From Protula sp. h YS-2021 (Eukaryota; Annelida; Polychaeta; Sabellida; Serpulidae), in NCBI GenBank assembly GCA_949752745.1, contig OX457026.1:33719911-33783910 (forward strand): DNA of 64,000 bases, given 5' to 3'. The translations under genes and the position numbers were made by a program. Of this stretch, positions 48,060-60,840 are shown one piece after another. How positions within the stretch are numbered: the stretch's first letter is position 1; each line of letters starts with the position of its first letter. The notes beneath the pieces were generated by a model that did not search any database, was not told the DNA's origin, and saw only the letters and a list, made by a program, of their open reading frames with translations.

Positions 48060-49900
48060 CTCTTTTCTGCTTGTCTTACAGTGTGCTCACCCTCATCGGC
48101 ACGTAATCCATACGCAATTTGCGACTGTTGTCGGAGGAACAGTGGCTTACCTCTCCGCGACGAGTTTAGCACTTGCCCAGAGTGCCAAGACCTCACACTC
48201 AACGACTGGAAGGTGACAAACAAAGAACGAATCTAGAAACAACCGTAGGCGAATAGGCGTAGAGTTTCTTCCTCGGCCCCCTTCATCGCATCTGACTTCG
48301 TATAAGGGACGATGGAGAAAGTCAGTTCAGTTGTTCTGGACCAAGTCTTCCCACCGATCAGAATAGACACTGGTTCAGAATCTGACGTGGCCGTGCAGGG
48401 AAAGAAATCCAAGAAGTCCAAAACTAAGGCCTTCTCAGAGACAGTAGCCGAACTGGATATCCCCGAAGGGGAAGACCAGAAGACGCTTTGGAAATTCATG
48501 AGCAAGGCCCCCCGAAACCGTCACACCTCTGGACACCGATACACGGCGGAAGTCCCTCTCCCCCGAACAGGTTACAGTGGCGCACACGACTTCGGGGTCT
48601 ACTTTTACAGGGCGAACTGTCACCCTCCAGCCGGGTCCCGAATCTGCCTGGTGCATTTTCAACCTTTCTAGGCCTAAAAAACGCAGTTAAAAAATAATTT
48701 CAGGATTTGCAACTACGGTTACAGGCACAAGAATCTACCCCACTACCGAGAAAAAGACACCGTTGGCCACTTTTTCTCGCCCTCCCCCAGAGACTTGTTA
48801 TTCTACCCCGTAACCACCTTCTCCTCTACTGGTACCGAAGGACTCGCAGGCAGTTAACGAAGAAGAATCCTCGAGGATTCCCCCTTCGGGGCAAGTCTCG
48901 GAATTTCTAGTGGAAGATGATGACGACTTACTGCAGACAGCCGTATCATCTCTCACGGCAGTCCCTCCGAACAAGGAACGGGAGATATACCCCCATCGGG
49001 GAAAGCACGGGCACTCCTAGGCACTGAGCAACCGTCAGAGGATTCCGACTTAGAATCGGAAGGATAGGAGGATACGTCACCCTCCACCTAGTTACGCCTT
49101 CCCTTGCGGGAAGTCGACTACGTCAGATCGCCAGGGGGTAGTCAGAGGCTCTGGAAAGACCCAGAAGCAGAGGGGAAACGTACCATCAGGACCCTCCTCC
49201 ACCGGTCCTCATTCCCCACAGTGAAGATGCCACCCCTCGGGAACCCCAGGGTCCATAACAACTGAAGATGTACGAGACGCCATCAAGTGAATAGCGCTTC
49301 TGGTCAATATCACCTTTGGGTCACCAGGCCTCGATAAGGAGGATTCCACTATAAGGATGACCTCACAAAGTATTATGTCGCAACAAGACTCTTTTATAGC
49401 GCTTTCAACGAGCGAGGGTATTGCCAATGCTATTTCCGTTCGCTCAAAAGAGTTCAAGGGGATGAACGCTAGCGAAGATCGCACTGTCTCTCGCTTTTAC
49501 CTCTAAAGGCACTGTCCTCAGACGAACTTATACCTCTGGAGGCACTAGAACAACCAGCAAAGCCGACAGTGATTCAGACATCTTACTAGTGGAAAGGTTG
49601 CCAAAATCTTCGATGCCTCCTTCCGGCACATGCTTAACATCATGTCATTTCAAGAAAGCCTTGAAGACACAATGAGAGGATCTACGCTTCGATGACCTCC
49701 ACACTAATGGAGTATCTGGCACTAACGGATAGGGATGTAGTCAAACTGTCAACCGTCCTCATGATGTATCTGGTCTTTCTCCCATGGGACGCGTTTTATA
49801 GCACTGTGTGTCAAGCGTGAAAGGGCTGAGGGAATTGCGCCATGCCCCCATCCTGAAACAAAAAGAGCTCCTCCCCCAGCGAAAATATTACGAATGAAAA
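48060..49900 (+). pseudogene. Gag-like region of DIRS-B, broken
   Basis: The N-terminal CDCCRRNSGLPL and CPECQDLTLNDW (48,118-48,220) match gag-A. VVLDQVFPPIRIDTGSESDV and ELDIPEGED follow at 48,312-48,480. RMTSQSIMSQQDSFIALSTS appears at about 49,357-49,420, and a GLRELRHAPIL block near 49,825-49,860. There are many frame changes. Relative to DIRS-A, an extra segment seems present around 49,700-49,800. Confidence 0.75.
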
Positions 49901-50119
49901 AAGAAAGTCTTTCTAAATCACAAAACTACTTTCTGGTGTCCCGGATGTCCCGCGCGTCATTTCGGCACTAACCAAAACGCAAGAGGACACACCGGCAGTC
50001 TGCAGAGCAAAGCCCAGCACGCAGTCACAACAACCCGCTTCCAAAAAAACTGAAGCCACGGCAGCAAGACGGAGGGACAGTCTTTGCAATCAGGCAGGTA
50101 GCAGTCAACCAAATTACCG

Positions 50120-51920
50120 CCCAGAGGTTCCATGGTCTCCCGGCACTACTTTAGTAAACTCAAAAGACTTAGAAAATTTGCTAACCTTAAGCGCATCCTT
50201 ATGCATAGGAGAAAAACTACGCAGATTTTGGCAAAAATGGGCAAAAATGGGATCCCCGCCGAGTAACTCGTTGGCCAAAAATGAGTTACTCTTTAACCTT
50301 CAAAAGGGACCAGAGGGGCCATCAACCACCTATCCCCTAACCCTCCAGGCACCAAGAAACCTAGTCAGTACTTATCTGGAAGGATCGGGAAGAGATCTAG
50401 CCATCAAGGAGAGATACTACTAAATCTGGAAAAAATAAGGTCAATAGATGAAAAGTCAGAAAACCAAACAGCATTTTTCAGCAGGGTTCATAAAAAAGAA
50501 GTTACAGGCGGGGATGTGGGGCACGTCTATGGCCCTATCCGACGGGTACCTCCATATATAAATACTTCGATCACTTAAAATTTGGGCTGTCAAGTAGTCC
50601 CAAAGCGGTTCTGGTTTCTGGCGCTTCATTTCGGTCTGTCCACAGGCCCATGCGTATTTTCAAAGGTCATGAAGGTACTCAAATCATGGGCCCGTCTAGA
50701 AGGCATGCTAGTATTCCAGTATCTGGATTTCTGGCATGCCCAATCAAGGAGACAGCCCAGCGTCAGACCTTATCTCTTGCACACAAAGCCATACAGCAAG
50801 GTTTTGTAGTAAATCTCTCCAAGTCAGAACTAAAGCCAAAGCAAGACATTATCTTTCTTGAAGAAAGATGGGATCTAGCAAATGCAAGAACTTTCCCCAC
50901 CACAGAAAGGCAACAAAAGATCTCTAAAGGCGCAAAAGAGATTCAAGCCGGCAAAAGGTATGGTTGTAAGCCATGAAGTCTCTATTAGGCCTCCTAGCAG
51001 TGATCGAGCGAATGGTCCCGCTGGACCTTCTTCACTACATACCGTTTCAAAGACAGGTAAGAGGTGCCCTGAGACAAGGAAAATCCCACGGGCGAAAATG
51101 AAGGTATCACAAAAATCCTTGACCTTCTTGCTATGGTAAACCGACCACAGATTATGAGCATCCCCTTCCATCCCACCCCAGAGACAGAACGCCAAATAGA
51201 TTCATATCAGGGAGGATGGGGATACATTATCAGGGTCGGGCATGGATGAGAAAATGACCCCAATCCCTGACAGGGTACCACATCAATTGGTTAGAACTCC
51301 GAGTTGCATTAAGCAAATTATTCGAACAACTCACAGGCAAGAGCGTACTAGTCCTCATAGATTACTCAACAGCCGTAGCGTACCTAAATAAGAACCAGGT
51401 CGCTCCTATTACCAAAATTAACCTTCAAAATCCTGTCCCTGGCCCGTCAGTCTAACATCACACTCTCTGCCCGTGACCTGGTTGAAAAACGCAACTTTCT
51501 AGCGAACTTCGCATCCCGAATAGGCCCAAATATTCACACAGAGTGGTGCCTAGCCCTCCAAGCCTTTCAAAGGATCACAGACCAGTCACCATCGGGAGCC
51601 CCCATCCTGGACCTATTTGCAAATTCCATAACAACACAACTCCACAGGTATGTCTCTCCATGCCCAGATCAGGCAGTCTGGGCAGTAGGTGCCCTCAACT
51701 GCCCATGGGCATAAAGGAGATGATTTTTGCTTTCCCACCACAAGCAATTCTAGTTCAACAGGTAGAGCAGAAACCTTTCTGTTAATGACCCCATGGATGC
51801 CGAAAGCCTCTTGGTTTGCCTTACAGCTACGGTTTAAGATAACCAAGGTAATCCCCGACCACAAAGAAATCCGGTTCCAACCCTATTGGCAACATTTCCA
51901 GCCCCCACCTACTTAACTTA
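50120..51920 (+). pseudogene. RT / RNase H of DIRS-B, inactivated
   Basis: EKLRRFWQKWAKMGSPP (about 50,205) matches the RT N-terminus. The central motifs up to the first Asp are mostly deleted: the block equivalent to SIDLSDAYLHI reads MALSDGYLHI, so the aspartate is lost. FWFLALHFGLSTGPCVFSKV leads to FQYLDFW in place of YLDDW. RNase H remains include LSARDLVEK and LANFASRIG, and the tail AVWAVGALNCPWA is followed by FAFPPQAIL. The two lost acidic residues alone would abolish polymerase activity. Confidence 0.82.
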
Positions 51921-51929
51921 CACCCATGA

Positions 51930-52145
51930 CTTCTAACCAGTCCTTCTGAAAGGAAAAAGGGTTCTCCCGAAAAGTAGTAGATAAACTCGTGAACAGTCAC
52001 AAACAATCTACAGTTAATATACCGGGTTCAGTGGAACGTTTCAGGCTTCACTAGCAGTGATAAGAGATATCCTTGACCACCAAATTACAAACGAACGATC
52101 AAAGGTAGGATCCACCAAAGACTATAGAGTGACTATAGTGCACTT
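51930..52145 (+). pseudogene. N-terminal remnant of DIRS-B tyrosine recombinase
   Basis: KGFSRKVVDKLVNSHKQSTV (about 51,957-52,016) and VGSTKDYRVTI (about 52,107-52,140) match the DIRS-A recombinase N-terminus. The sequence then breaks off. No catalytic box is present. Confidence 0.7.
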
Positions 52146-52382
52146 CTAACGTAGCACGGTGCGGCCTATCTCTAGTCCCGAGGTACCTTCAACGCGTTAG
52201 GTTGTGTTGGGTAATTTTACTTTTGTAATGTAAACCAGATCCCGTTACGGGTCTGGAGTGTTCCCCCTACCGAGATAATAGAAGACAAATAAAAGCAGCA
52301 GAACTTAGTTTTTGGAATTTCATTCGATGCCAAATCACAATCCCATTCAGCATTTTGATTAATATGTAAAATCTCTTACGAG

Positions 52383-52450
52383 TAATTGCGTTTTGCGAAT
52401 TGCGCTTTTACTCGTTGAAGTTCGTTTTACGGAATAAAACGTTAGTTAAA
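52383..52450. repeat. Half copy of palindromic MITE (arm 2)
   Basis: GCGAATTGCGCTTTTACTCG followed by a CGTTTTACGGAATAAAACGTTAG-like end. It sits about 50 bp past the DIRS-B 3' region, recalling the MITE copies around DIRS-A. Confidence 0.65.
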
Positions 52451-54840
52451 GTATTTTCTGAGCTCAGTTACAATGTTACTCTTTGGAATAAAGCCCAGTC
52501 AACAGAAAATTACAGTTGCACTTAAAGCGAATTCAGTTGCAATTCACACTACATTGCGAACACTACCAATTGCTATTTGCGTTCAAGGAATCAAGCACTG
52601 CTAATCCTAAAACCACGTTTCCGATAACCGCGCTAATTGCGTTCTACCTTTGCAGTCAATTGCAATGACTTCAAGTGGTATTTACAAAGCAACATCTTAC
52701 GTGTTTAGTAACTGCACTTTAACTTTGCAGTCGCTCTTACCGCCATCAGTGTCTAAACAAATTCTGCGACAGCCTTGGTCATGGCCCTTTAGTACGATAT
52801 CACACTCCTGCCTCCCTCGATATACTTATGACCATATACTGCAGGGAAGAACTGACCTATTTTGAAATTATGATGTATTGAGAATACAGACGTTCTTCCA
52901 AATAACAGGCGTTATGATTCTAGCCATTATGACATTAGGTATTATGAACCTTAGGCCAACCAGGTACGGGCTTGATATAATAAGAGGTGTGGTGTGGAGC
53001 TGAATAGTGGGCTAAAACTGATGAAATCAAAACGAAATACGGGAGGTGTTATTAGAGTGCCAACCTTACCACCAACAAAAGTAAAATTGCTTTGAAACCT
53101 TCCACAATTCCATACGTTAATGTTCAAACAAAACATACACTTTTGAATAACATGTTTTAACATTTTACCTCTAACATAATCAATGTTTGCAATTAAATAA
53201 TTGTCATGAACAACCTGCCCCCACACTATTCTACCAAGGCTTAGACCGCAGTCATAATTAGCCTGTAAGATGTGTTCTCAAAGGGTTAAATGCTTATTAA
53301 AAGTCACTCTGAATGGTTAGAAGGCTACTCAGGCCACAGAGCCCCTGCCCCAATTGCAGGGTGCATTAATAGCATATTTAAAACCATGCATATTCAAATA
53401 TACGCGTGGAGAAAGGGCATAATTTGTAAATCAGACGTGGTCCGCGAGGAGGGCCAATTTCTTTAAAGGGATACCAACTCTTCCACTTTCCCAACAAACA
53501 CACAGCCCACTATCCACACTCATAAAATGTTAACAGAAATAATGGTAACGGCAATGACACTTAATAGAAAAAATGTAAGCAAAAAATTGTAATGTGTTAA
53601 AACGCAAAAATGGTAATTTCTCAGGGGTTCAACAGAGTTCAATTTTTGTCAAAGAAACTACCTTGCATGCTTACTTAATATGAAAGAACGGCCCCTCAAC
53701 GTCAAAATGCCACAAGATGCCAGGCTTCGTGCATATCACAGAAGCATTTATAATCCCAGCGTGTACATCAAGGCGGACATGATGCTCCTTGCGCACATGA
53801 CAGTTTATCCTTGTATTACAAAGGTGTCCCTAGAACAACAAAATAAGCAGAGGCAGATTGAGTGCGTTCATATTCAACATGGAAATAATTACAAACAGTA
53901 AAGGAGAACAAAAGCTTACATACATCACGATTCCGGTCGGATTTTGTTAACATCTAACTTTAATTTAAACCGCTAGGTCGTTTTCTGACTTACTGTGCTC
54001 AAATTAATACATGCACCCTGACCACATAATGACTGAAGCCTAATGATAAGGCGTTTCAGAAAGTTATATGCCAGGAAGGTATCAGCTTCAATTTCATTGC
54101 TTTGGCAATTTCCCGCAGTAGAGGTCCCAAAAGGGCTGCGATATGACTCTTTACTTTGAACGCCGATGCCCTAGACAATTAGTTTGTTACGTGGTACATG
54201 CATTCTACTCCGGCCATAAAACAATAGCAAAGAATACATGCTCAGGAACACATAAAACAGGGTCTTATGTAAAGCATTATGTATGTTAGGGTTCTCTATA
54301 TAGTAAACCTTGGATTTTGCACCACATCGGGTGTCTGCTTTCCGAAAAAAATGAGGTGTTCGGTTTATTGCGGTTACTTTACTATTGAAATGAATGATAA
54401 AAAACGTACTGAAATAATTTTCCGATATAGCGAGTTGGCCAGTTTATCGAGGGTATCCGGCACAGAGTATACAAATCCACAGTGACACACCTTAGAACCC
54501 CTTTAAAGGAAAAAGGGTCCACCGCAGACCGCTCTGGACCACGACCTTATTTAAGTCATGCATTCAAGATAAGACACAATTATGCATAAAATAGGAAATT
54601 ACCCACCCATCTCAGAAAGAAAATAGAAATATCATTAAATTCCATCAACTTCTCCCTTAGTAACAAAATATTCCCACTGTATCAATCCAAGGTTCACGAC
54701 TGTGAAAGAAGGGCGAGATTATGGTGATAAACTAGGCACAAGAAAAGTGGGCATGACTGAGAGGGTGTTTCTCGAAGAAAATACTGGTCCAAAGTGCGAT
54801 CGTAAACAACATCATTGACAATATGTTGTAGGCGTAACCA
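52451..54840. other. No supportable gene
   Basis: AT-rich. Contains copy 2 of the dispersed repeat (53,398-53,470, with GTCCGCGAGGAGGG). No exon or domain recognised. Confidence 0.5.
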
Positions 54841-54844
54841 GGAG

Positions 54845-55267
54845 TGCATGCACTAGCACTCTTTCTACCAAGAAGTGCATACACGAGCGCGTAACGCACT
54901 GTACCTACCGAGAAGTGCATGCACGAGCGCATAACGCACTCTACCTACCAAGAAGTTCATGCAAGAGCGCATAACGCACTTTACCTACCAAGAAGTGCAT
55001 GCACGAGCGCATAACGCACTCTACTTACCAAGAAGTTCATGCACGAGCGCATAACGAAATCTACCTACCGAGAAGTGCATGCACGAGTGGATAACGCACT
55101 CTACCTACCACGAAGTTCATGTACGAGTGCATAACGCACTGTACCTACCGAGAAGTGCATGCACGAGGGCATAACGCAATCTACCCACGAAGGAGTGCAT
55201 GTACGAGTGCAAAACGCACTCTACCTACCAAGAAATGCATGCACGAGTGCAAAACGCACTCTACCTA
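54845..55267 (+). repeat. 40-bp minisatellite, about 10.5 copies
   Basis: The unit is ACCAAGAAGTGCATGCACGA plus GCGCATAACGCACTCTACCT. Neighbouring units partly alternate between AAGTGCATGC and AAGTTCATGC forms, and ACCGAG and ACCAAG starts also vary, giving a partial higher-order pattern. Each unit has a near-palindromic GTGCATGCAC core. No coding function is evident. The sequence returns to unique DNA at AAGCTCAGG (55,266). Confidence 0.95.
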
Positions 55268-58200
55268 AGCTCAGGTAATGTTTTATGCAGGAGGCATACA
55301 GACTTATGGCGGCAACTTGTTGATTCGTGTAATTAAAAAAATATTCAAAATACCTGTAAGTAATATGTTGCTTGTAAATTGATATAAATTATGTCTTAAG
55401 TACTTACAAAATCTAAACTTTGTATAAGAATATTTATGTTTTCACGAAGTGATTACGGAGGTACTTTTGGTACCGGGGTGAGCGGTGATGACACGTCAAC
55501 ATGGTTGTTTTCTTGGGGAGGTCATTACCAACACTGTGACTTTTCACTGCTAGTTGTAAGTATCCTTGGTCTTGGTTAGGGATGTAAAGCGACATGCCAC
55601 AATAACCCCTGCGGTGTTGAAACGAAAACAGTCGACAGAACAGCCTTGGAACACATGTTCCAACCGGATACAAGTTGCATCCATTCATGAAGTGTTCGAT
55701 GTAGAATATGAGAATCGGTGGGCTCGCAGTCATATTTACAAATCGATTACTTCAAGATTTAACTTTGTTGATCTTCCTTCATGTGCCTTTTCTCGAGCTC
55801 ATAACATACAATAACCCTTTGCAAGATCTCTGAGCCTCACATAAGCTTATTCCTTTTAGTTTTCTGTAATAGGCGTATTGAAATTCACTTGAAATGATTA
55901 TGCTCTAAACATGAAAAGTTTTTGCACAGTTTTCCTTGATGATAAATTGCAATTCACTGTAAGTCCAAGGATATATTCATACCTGATAGTAAATTGCAAT
56001 TTGATTACTATTTGACGTCTTGGTTCCACTGTGTTATTGTAATTTAGGATGGGCATAGGTAAAAGTTGTATTGCTATTTTTAATTCTCATCAAAAGTGGT
56101 GAAGACATTTTATTGCTAAAATGCCTTTTTATGAGTAAAAGTCGAGTTCATGTTCTACACTTTCGAATTAAATTCTCACCCCAATACCCGATGAAATGCG
56201 TTAAATCTCGGTTGTTGGTTGATACACATGAGAATGAACGGGAGGCGTCTAATACTACAACCTAACTGGCCCTCGTTAAGACGACGCGCCAAAACTCTGT
56301 TTGCATATTATGCGATTGGATCTCGATATACCTTTCGATATATGGGAGAGCTCCATCTAAACAGGAGAATGAAAACAACGCGTTTACTCATTAAACGTTT
56401 TAAGAATGTTTTGTCAGTTTACTCCCCTATACGTTGTATTTTAACGTGCACGGAAATGCACCATAGTGCAAACATCGTCCAGACTTCTTCTCTACTCACT
56501 CATTTTTGTGGAGTTGCTGTACTGTTTTCGGGGATTTGCTACTGCCCCTAGGCATTAGATTGGCGTTGTTCTGATGACTTTTGTCCAGCTCTCCATGCTT
56601 TCTAAATACAAGATATGCCTAGGAATTGGTTGAAAAGTAGTCGAATAGACAAGAGACTGAATAATTAGTCCTCTGCAATTAATGATTCTGAGTTCAACAA
56701 ATTGCAGAAAAATTCGTCAATATTGTATGTCACATTTTTAATTAATTCATCATTTTGACGCTGATTAATAATTCATTGTGTCACCGGTTTGTCAATACTT
56801 AGTCAGAAACTCGTCTTGTGTAACAAGCTTTGTCAAAATTGATTGAAAACACGTGATTCAACATGATGATGCCTTATTCAAAAATGTAAATTTGTCAAAA
56901 CCATGTCGCGAGTAATATCAAAACAGTCGCTAGCAAAACTCAACCAGTAGTAATATTTATAAGATGACCGTCCTAGAATTTTCAAAGTAGACGATTAGTT
57001 CAATCCAGTGGCTGGCCGACTGCTGAAGCTTTGGTCGTACTCTTTTCCAAATATCTTCAACTATTCCTTTGTCATGGGCTCTTTGAAGGCTGTCTTAGCG
57101 CATAATGGCGCCCATCGCTGTATCTGTTACAGCTCTAGTAAACTAAAAGGGGAAGCACATCTTGAAAATATCATATCATCTAAATAACCAACTAGCTAAT
57201 CAGCAGCAGATGCATATTGATAGTTACTAGATTAAAAGTGCATCAGAACTTAGTTTAAGATATAGATATCAGCCAACTGATTTTGATATGAAAATTGTAT
57301 GATTAAAAAGTCTGATACCCATTTAATTAATAATTTAAATACTGATGTCAATAAGTGGATGTTTTAAGGTGTTTTAAAGATTGAGCTTTTATAATGGCGT
57401 GCGAATTGCAAGGACTGAGCTGCACATGCCAGTCATTTGACACAAAAATTTATTAGGCTGATTAGCTAAATGATCAATAACCATCTATCAACGGAATGTC
57501 CACAACATACCGGAAATACATTTCATTAGAACGGAAATGATTGCTCTCCGATAATCCTGACAAACTTGCACTTCGCATTATCCTACATAAAAATGATGTT
57601 ACAGTGTTGCAGCACGTAATGGATCACATGGTTGCCTAAAAGTGTATTTATGTGCCGATTTGCTGCTAAATTTTTATATTCGCCTCACAACTGATAACTG
57701 GGGTGTGAAAAACAATACGACAGTATATGGTATACAATTGGCTGATGTTTTACAGGTCAAAATGTTAGTAAATTTCTTTCTTTCTTTCGTCGTTCAGTAT
57801 ATTATTAATATGTTATAATTTGAAACTGGTAATATTCAATAAAATCTAAGAAAATCTCAGAGGGAGTAATCGAACATTATCAGTAGTTTTTTAAAGGATA
57901 TGCAAAGATTGTTGTTGACAATGATTGAATGATGACACTGTACATGATGTTGGCAATTTTCATGTCAATTTTTAGTCTATGGCTGCTGTTGATGATTTTA
58001 CGGGTAATCAAAATTTCAGCTGTTTGAAACGTTTGATACTTACACCTGACAGAACTGTTTTCATCGCCTCCATGGGTGATATAAGCTATTATACTGTTAC
58101 CTGCATATGAAGTACATATTAAATTCATGTTTCTTTTAGCTTTAAATGTCATAGATACTTCTTATGCTGTTTATATGTAATTTTTATTAGCCAAGCTGTA

Positions 58201-59850
58201 TACCTCTTTTGTGGGCAATCGAAATATTTTCCGAGGTTACTTAAATTTCACATGTGCAGCAAAACATAAACTTTTGTGCAATTTCAATCAAAATATTTTT
58301 TTATGGTTTTCTGCCTCAAGATATGTGTACTTACTATATATATTGTAATTTTGCAAGTAGAATAAATGAAATCTAGCTCCTTTGTCCGTATACACACATG
58401 CACTATTCGATAATACACAACATTTGTCATGAGAGTGTTTATTTAAGCCTTAATTCAAACAGGGATCCACAGATGAAGAAAAATTGTCATTCCTCTTGAT
58501 TTTCTTATTGGATAGTTGTGTACATAGATACTGTTAAACGTTCTGAATAGGCTGAAAAGAATCGAACCTTGGAGGAGACAGCTGAGAAAACAAGGAATAA
58601 AGTTTTGGATGAAAGTTATGACATTGTGTATTGGATACAGGTGATTGTGTGCAAATGCGTGCTTTGCGATTCTGCTTCATGGCTGTCATGGATATCTGGA
58701 AAAGGATTGCCCTTAAATGGAACGGACATCCTGTTCTGAATGAGGAACTTGCTATTCGTTAAGTTGTCCAGAGATTAAACGAACTGAATCATTTGTTATG
58801 AATGACATAACAAACCCCAAATTATTATAAAATGTCGCCCCTCGGTAAAACTGGATCATGTTTCTAATTTTATAGATGAGGAAAAGCAACTGTTAGTTAA
58901 TGACATCATATATTGGTACGTCTTCTTGAAGTACGTAAACTTAACAATGGCAGGAACTGAAAGGTGTTTACAATAACATCTAATTGTGGATCAGTGTGAC
59001 TACAGTAGTTCATACGTTAATTAATTAATTTTTTGTGACCTTTTCATATTAATGCTGTTCAAATTTGTGCAATTGATTTATGTGCTTCAATTACTTAACT
59101 TTCACTTTGTACTGATTTTGAGCAGTTTAACTAAATAAAAAACCTACAAATATAATCAAGGTTCTACAAATAATTAGATGATAATTATTTAGAAATTATT
59201 TGGAAAATAAATGTGTCACGCTTCAATCTAACACAACGTACACTATCATTGTGTTAAGAAACCTGAGTTTTTTATCATTTACCTGAAATAAGCAAACAGA
59301 TCAGAATACATTCACTTAGCCCTGCATTCGAGCTTGTTTGTTAATTTTTATAAAGTAGCAAATATTTAAAAAAAACTTCATCCTTCATCATTTTCATCAT
59401 CATCGAACAGAATCTAAACAACTACAGCAATAACAGCCTCTAGTGTTACATAAGTACTGCTTTTGTAATGTACACGCCCACGTAGTGCATATGTAATATG
59501 TTGACTATACTGCTGTCACTGCTTGCTAACACTAACACATGACACAAAATGCATATAAATGTACGACTTGCGTAATGCCCATGTAGTGAATATAATAGCG
59601 TCTTTACGTGTACTTCTAACGCAGTAGTTTTGTTTTCCTGTTTTGCTAGCACTACTATAAAATTCAAAGAAAATATATCCAGAAAGTTTAAAAAGAAATC
59701 TGTCCTTTAAAACGACATCAACGTTCAAATCCCTGAAAGTACGAATCAGTTCTCAGTTTTCTCATTAAGTCTTAAATGCAATATTTAGGATCTTTGAGTT
59801 ATTTAACCCAGGAATTTCTTCAGCCCTAAGTCTGTTGTTAGGTTGAATTT
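55268..59850. other. No supportable gene; degenerate MITE
   Basis: A degenerate palindromic MITE copy lies at about 56,088-56,165 (CAAAAGTGGTGAAGAC ... GTTCTACACTTTCG). Plus-strand frames of 82 codons (55,566-55,814) and 110 codons (56,219-56,551) have no recognisable domain. The rest is AT-rich. Confidence 0.5.
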
Positions 59851-59879
59851 TTATACCTTTCCACAGAACTGAAAAGATA

Positions 59880-60840
59880 TTCTTTCTTTCAAACTTTTCA
59901 AGGCATGTAAACTGAGATTCTTTGTCACGAGATCGTCAGTACATTTCCGAATTGTCGTACAGTCTGGTACATCCCACAGTGATTCACGTGAGAAAAGTTG
60001 GCCTTGGTTTCCAGGCAGAGTCCATCTATCAGTACGCTTCGATGGCTTTTCCTTCCGTAATGCACACTGAGGTGGCACACAGACATAGTAAATTTCTTAA
60101 AAGCACACGAACCGTTTCATGTTCTAGCAAATACTCGTGCCTCTACACCCTCACCAATGAATTCTTTTTCTTCAATATCTTTGTAACACTGACTCTTATT
60201 TCTGCCTTGGCCATGGAGAATTCTTCTTTTATCGTGTAAATTCTGGCATTGGAGATTCAGCTGGCATATCGTCGTCGCTTTCGGCAACTGCAATTGAGGC
60301 AGGTATGACTGAAGTGCAAAGAAAAAACCCGTTGTGCATAGCTTTTTCAACCTGAGCAATGCGTTTGATACAAAAAGTACGTCCAGCGTGTATAAGCCTG
60401 TAGAGAAAATGGGCTGACCTCCAAGACAACCAAGTCTAGTAAAACCTTCCACGAAAAACATGCGAGGCAAGACAACTTCTACAGCGAGACTGCTGATAAG
60501 AAACGTCTATTTGGTGGCCCAAAGCTCCGCTTGAAATGCGTGCACACTCGTGAAATCCAAGCTTTAGGTATGCCAACCGAGAACTGGGAAACCACGCTGA
60601 AAATGGAGCAGCCTGGCCCTCCAGTATCCACGAGGGAAGTCACCACCGTGACTTTGGATTGTTTAGTCAACTGACGGAGTGACGGAAGAAGAATAAGCGA
60701 AGTCGAAGTTCACCATCTATCCAAAAAAGAGAAATTCTGTAGTTCTCCATCGTCTTTGTAGACGGTCGCATGCCGACGATCGTCCTCGCTCTGTTCCTTC
60801 ATGTCCTCGTCATGATAAGCGTTTACAGGTTAAGTACAAT
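59880..60840. other. Coding-like patch of unknown nature
   Basis: This patch is less AT-rich than its surroundings and has several open frames on both strands. Minus-strand 60,117-60,470 is 117 codons. A plus-strand frame from about 60,436 to 60,674 contains RLFGGPKLRLKCVHTREIQ. None matches a family I recognise and the strand cannot be decided. It could be a decayed retrocopy, an unrecognised exon cluster or chance. Confidence 0.25.

Larger units (their letters stand above)
47600..52330 (+). mobile_element. DIRS-B: second, strongly decayed DIRS-group element
   Basis: This is the same family as DIRS-A in opposite orientation. In order it has a leader with CCGTTATGG-type words, gag-like N-terminus, rest of gag, RT/RNase H and a short recombinase fragment. 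Similarity to DIRS-A is recognisable in every region but broken by many stops, frameshifts and deletions. The RT active site is destroyed and most of the recombinase is missing. A CCCGTTACGGG word at about 52,240 suggests the 3' region is partly kept. Boundaries are approximate. It is clearly older than DIRS-A. Confidence 0.8.

Noticed and set aside
53010..53045. CTGATGA ... GAAA hammerhead-ribozyme core
   Set aside because: The bases between the two conserved boxes cannot form stem II and no flanking stems are present.
54845..55267. CRISPR-like array
   Set aside because: Units are contiguous 40-bp tandem repeats without spacers, and the DNA is eukaryotic.
56219..56551. 110-codon plus-strand frame
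   Set aside because: No domain, compositionally ordinary, isolated.
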